40,958 nucleotides of DNA. It comes from an uncultured Prevotella sp. (GTDB lineage: Bacteria; Bacteroidota; Bacteroidia; Bacteroidales; Bacteroidaceae). The stretch lies in the NCBI GenBank assembly GCA_900315775.1, contig ONAJ01000025.1, forward strand, positions 1 to 40,958, given 5' to 3'. Made by a program: the position numbers and the translations under genes. Shown piece by piece: positions 40,839-40,958 of the stretch; within the stretch, counting starts at the first letter, position 1; the number at the start of each line of letters is the position of its first letter. The notes beneath the pieces are model-generated. The model did no database searches. It was not told where the DNA came from and saw nothing but the letters and a program-made list of their open reading frames with translations.

Positions 40839-40958
40839 GAGCCAAACCCACAGAGAGGACGGCCTCCCCGCACGAAAGAACAACAGATTCAGAAAAAAGG
40901 ACGACTCGGAAAACATGGACATACCCGTCATGCCACACCCAGGCACCGACACCCAGGC

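Noticed and set aside
40800-40958. Start of a further gene at the right edge (MDIPVMPHPGTDTQ)
   Set aside because: Only about 15 codons after the ATG are visible and no promoter or coding bias supports it; mentioned only because of its likeness to the small ORF at 39468.

Overview
The window reads as Bacteroidales chromosomal DNA, most like Prevotella or a close relative. Seventeen promoters carry the Bacteroidetes -7 box (TAnnTTTG), several with a TTG near -33. There is little Shine-Dalgarno signal, no tRNA has an encoded CCA end, and the gene content is typical of the group: gldE, a eukaryote-like GT3 glycogen synthase with an alpha-glucan phosphorylase, serine palmitoyltransferase, nspC, mutAB with a Na+-pumping decarboxylase, and a Wzc-type tyrosine kinase.

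Layout. 1-865: a small secreted protein and an unusual, edge-truncated adhesin-like gene. 997-5258: glycogen synthase and phosphorylase, closed by a two-way terminator. 5313-8151: a ThiE-like protein with prs, then divergent nspC. 8258-8637: tRNA cluster Gly-Leu-Leu-Gly. 8677-10888: unknown gene, ssb, gldE. 10885-16909 (minus): tightly packed lon-tgt-lptF/G-type permease-DEAD helicase operon. 17082-18776: trmN6-like methyltransferase and lipid kinase. 18935-20264: serine palmitoyltransferase and tRNA-Pro. 20402-23340 (minus): tyrosine kinase and a HAD protein. 23473-26333: unknown gene, ZapB-like coiled coil, zapA, rny. 26354-27902: two convergent LuxR-type regulators, one with a hemerythrin domain. 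27923-32353 (minus): an AspT/YidE-type transporter, then OadG-, biotin-carrier- and beta-subunits of a Na+-translocating decarboxylase. 32559-37068: mutA, an inserted four-helix-bundle gene, mutB. Together these genes fit succinate/propionate conversion through methylmalonyl-CoA coupled to Na+ export, but the carboxyltransferase alpha subunit is not in the window.

From about 37.1 kb on, the DNA changes character. An 820-bp non-coding stretch holds paired hairpins, a 564-bp segment bounded by 51-bp inverted repeats, and a seven-unit 22-bp array. Two unrelated toxin-antitoxin modules (YafQ type, and a GNAT type with a 52-residue partner) then follow, each preceded by a nearly identical 64-bp promoter/leader containing the same 16-bp palindrome. 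After them come a small ORF broken at a poly-C tract and a secreted glycine-rich repeat protein that appears frameshifted.

The most unusual signals are: (1) tandem 22-bp arrays of palindromic half-sites at two distant loci (20317-20382 and 37379-37532), with different sequences but the same geometry; (2) the shared promoter/operator of the two toxin-antitoxin modules; (3) an S23-like four-helix-bundle gene flanked by inverted AT-rich repeats between mutA and mutB; (4) an identical 21-bp sequence just before the start codons of mmdB and mutB. All calls come from reading the sequence, without database searches.
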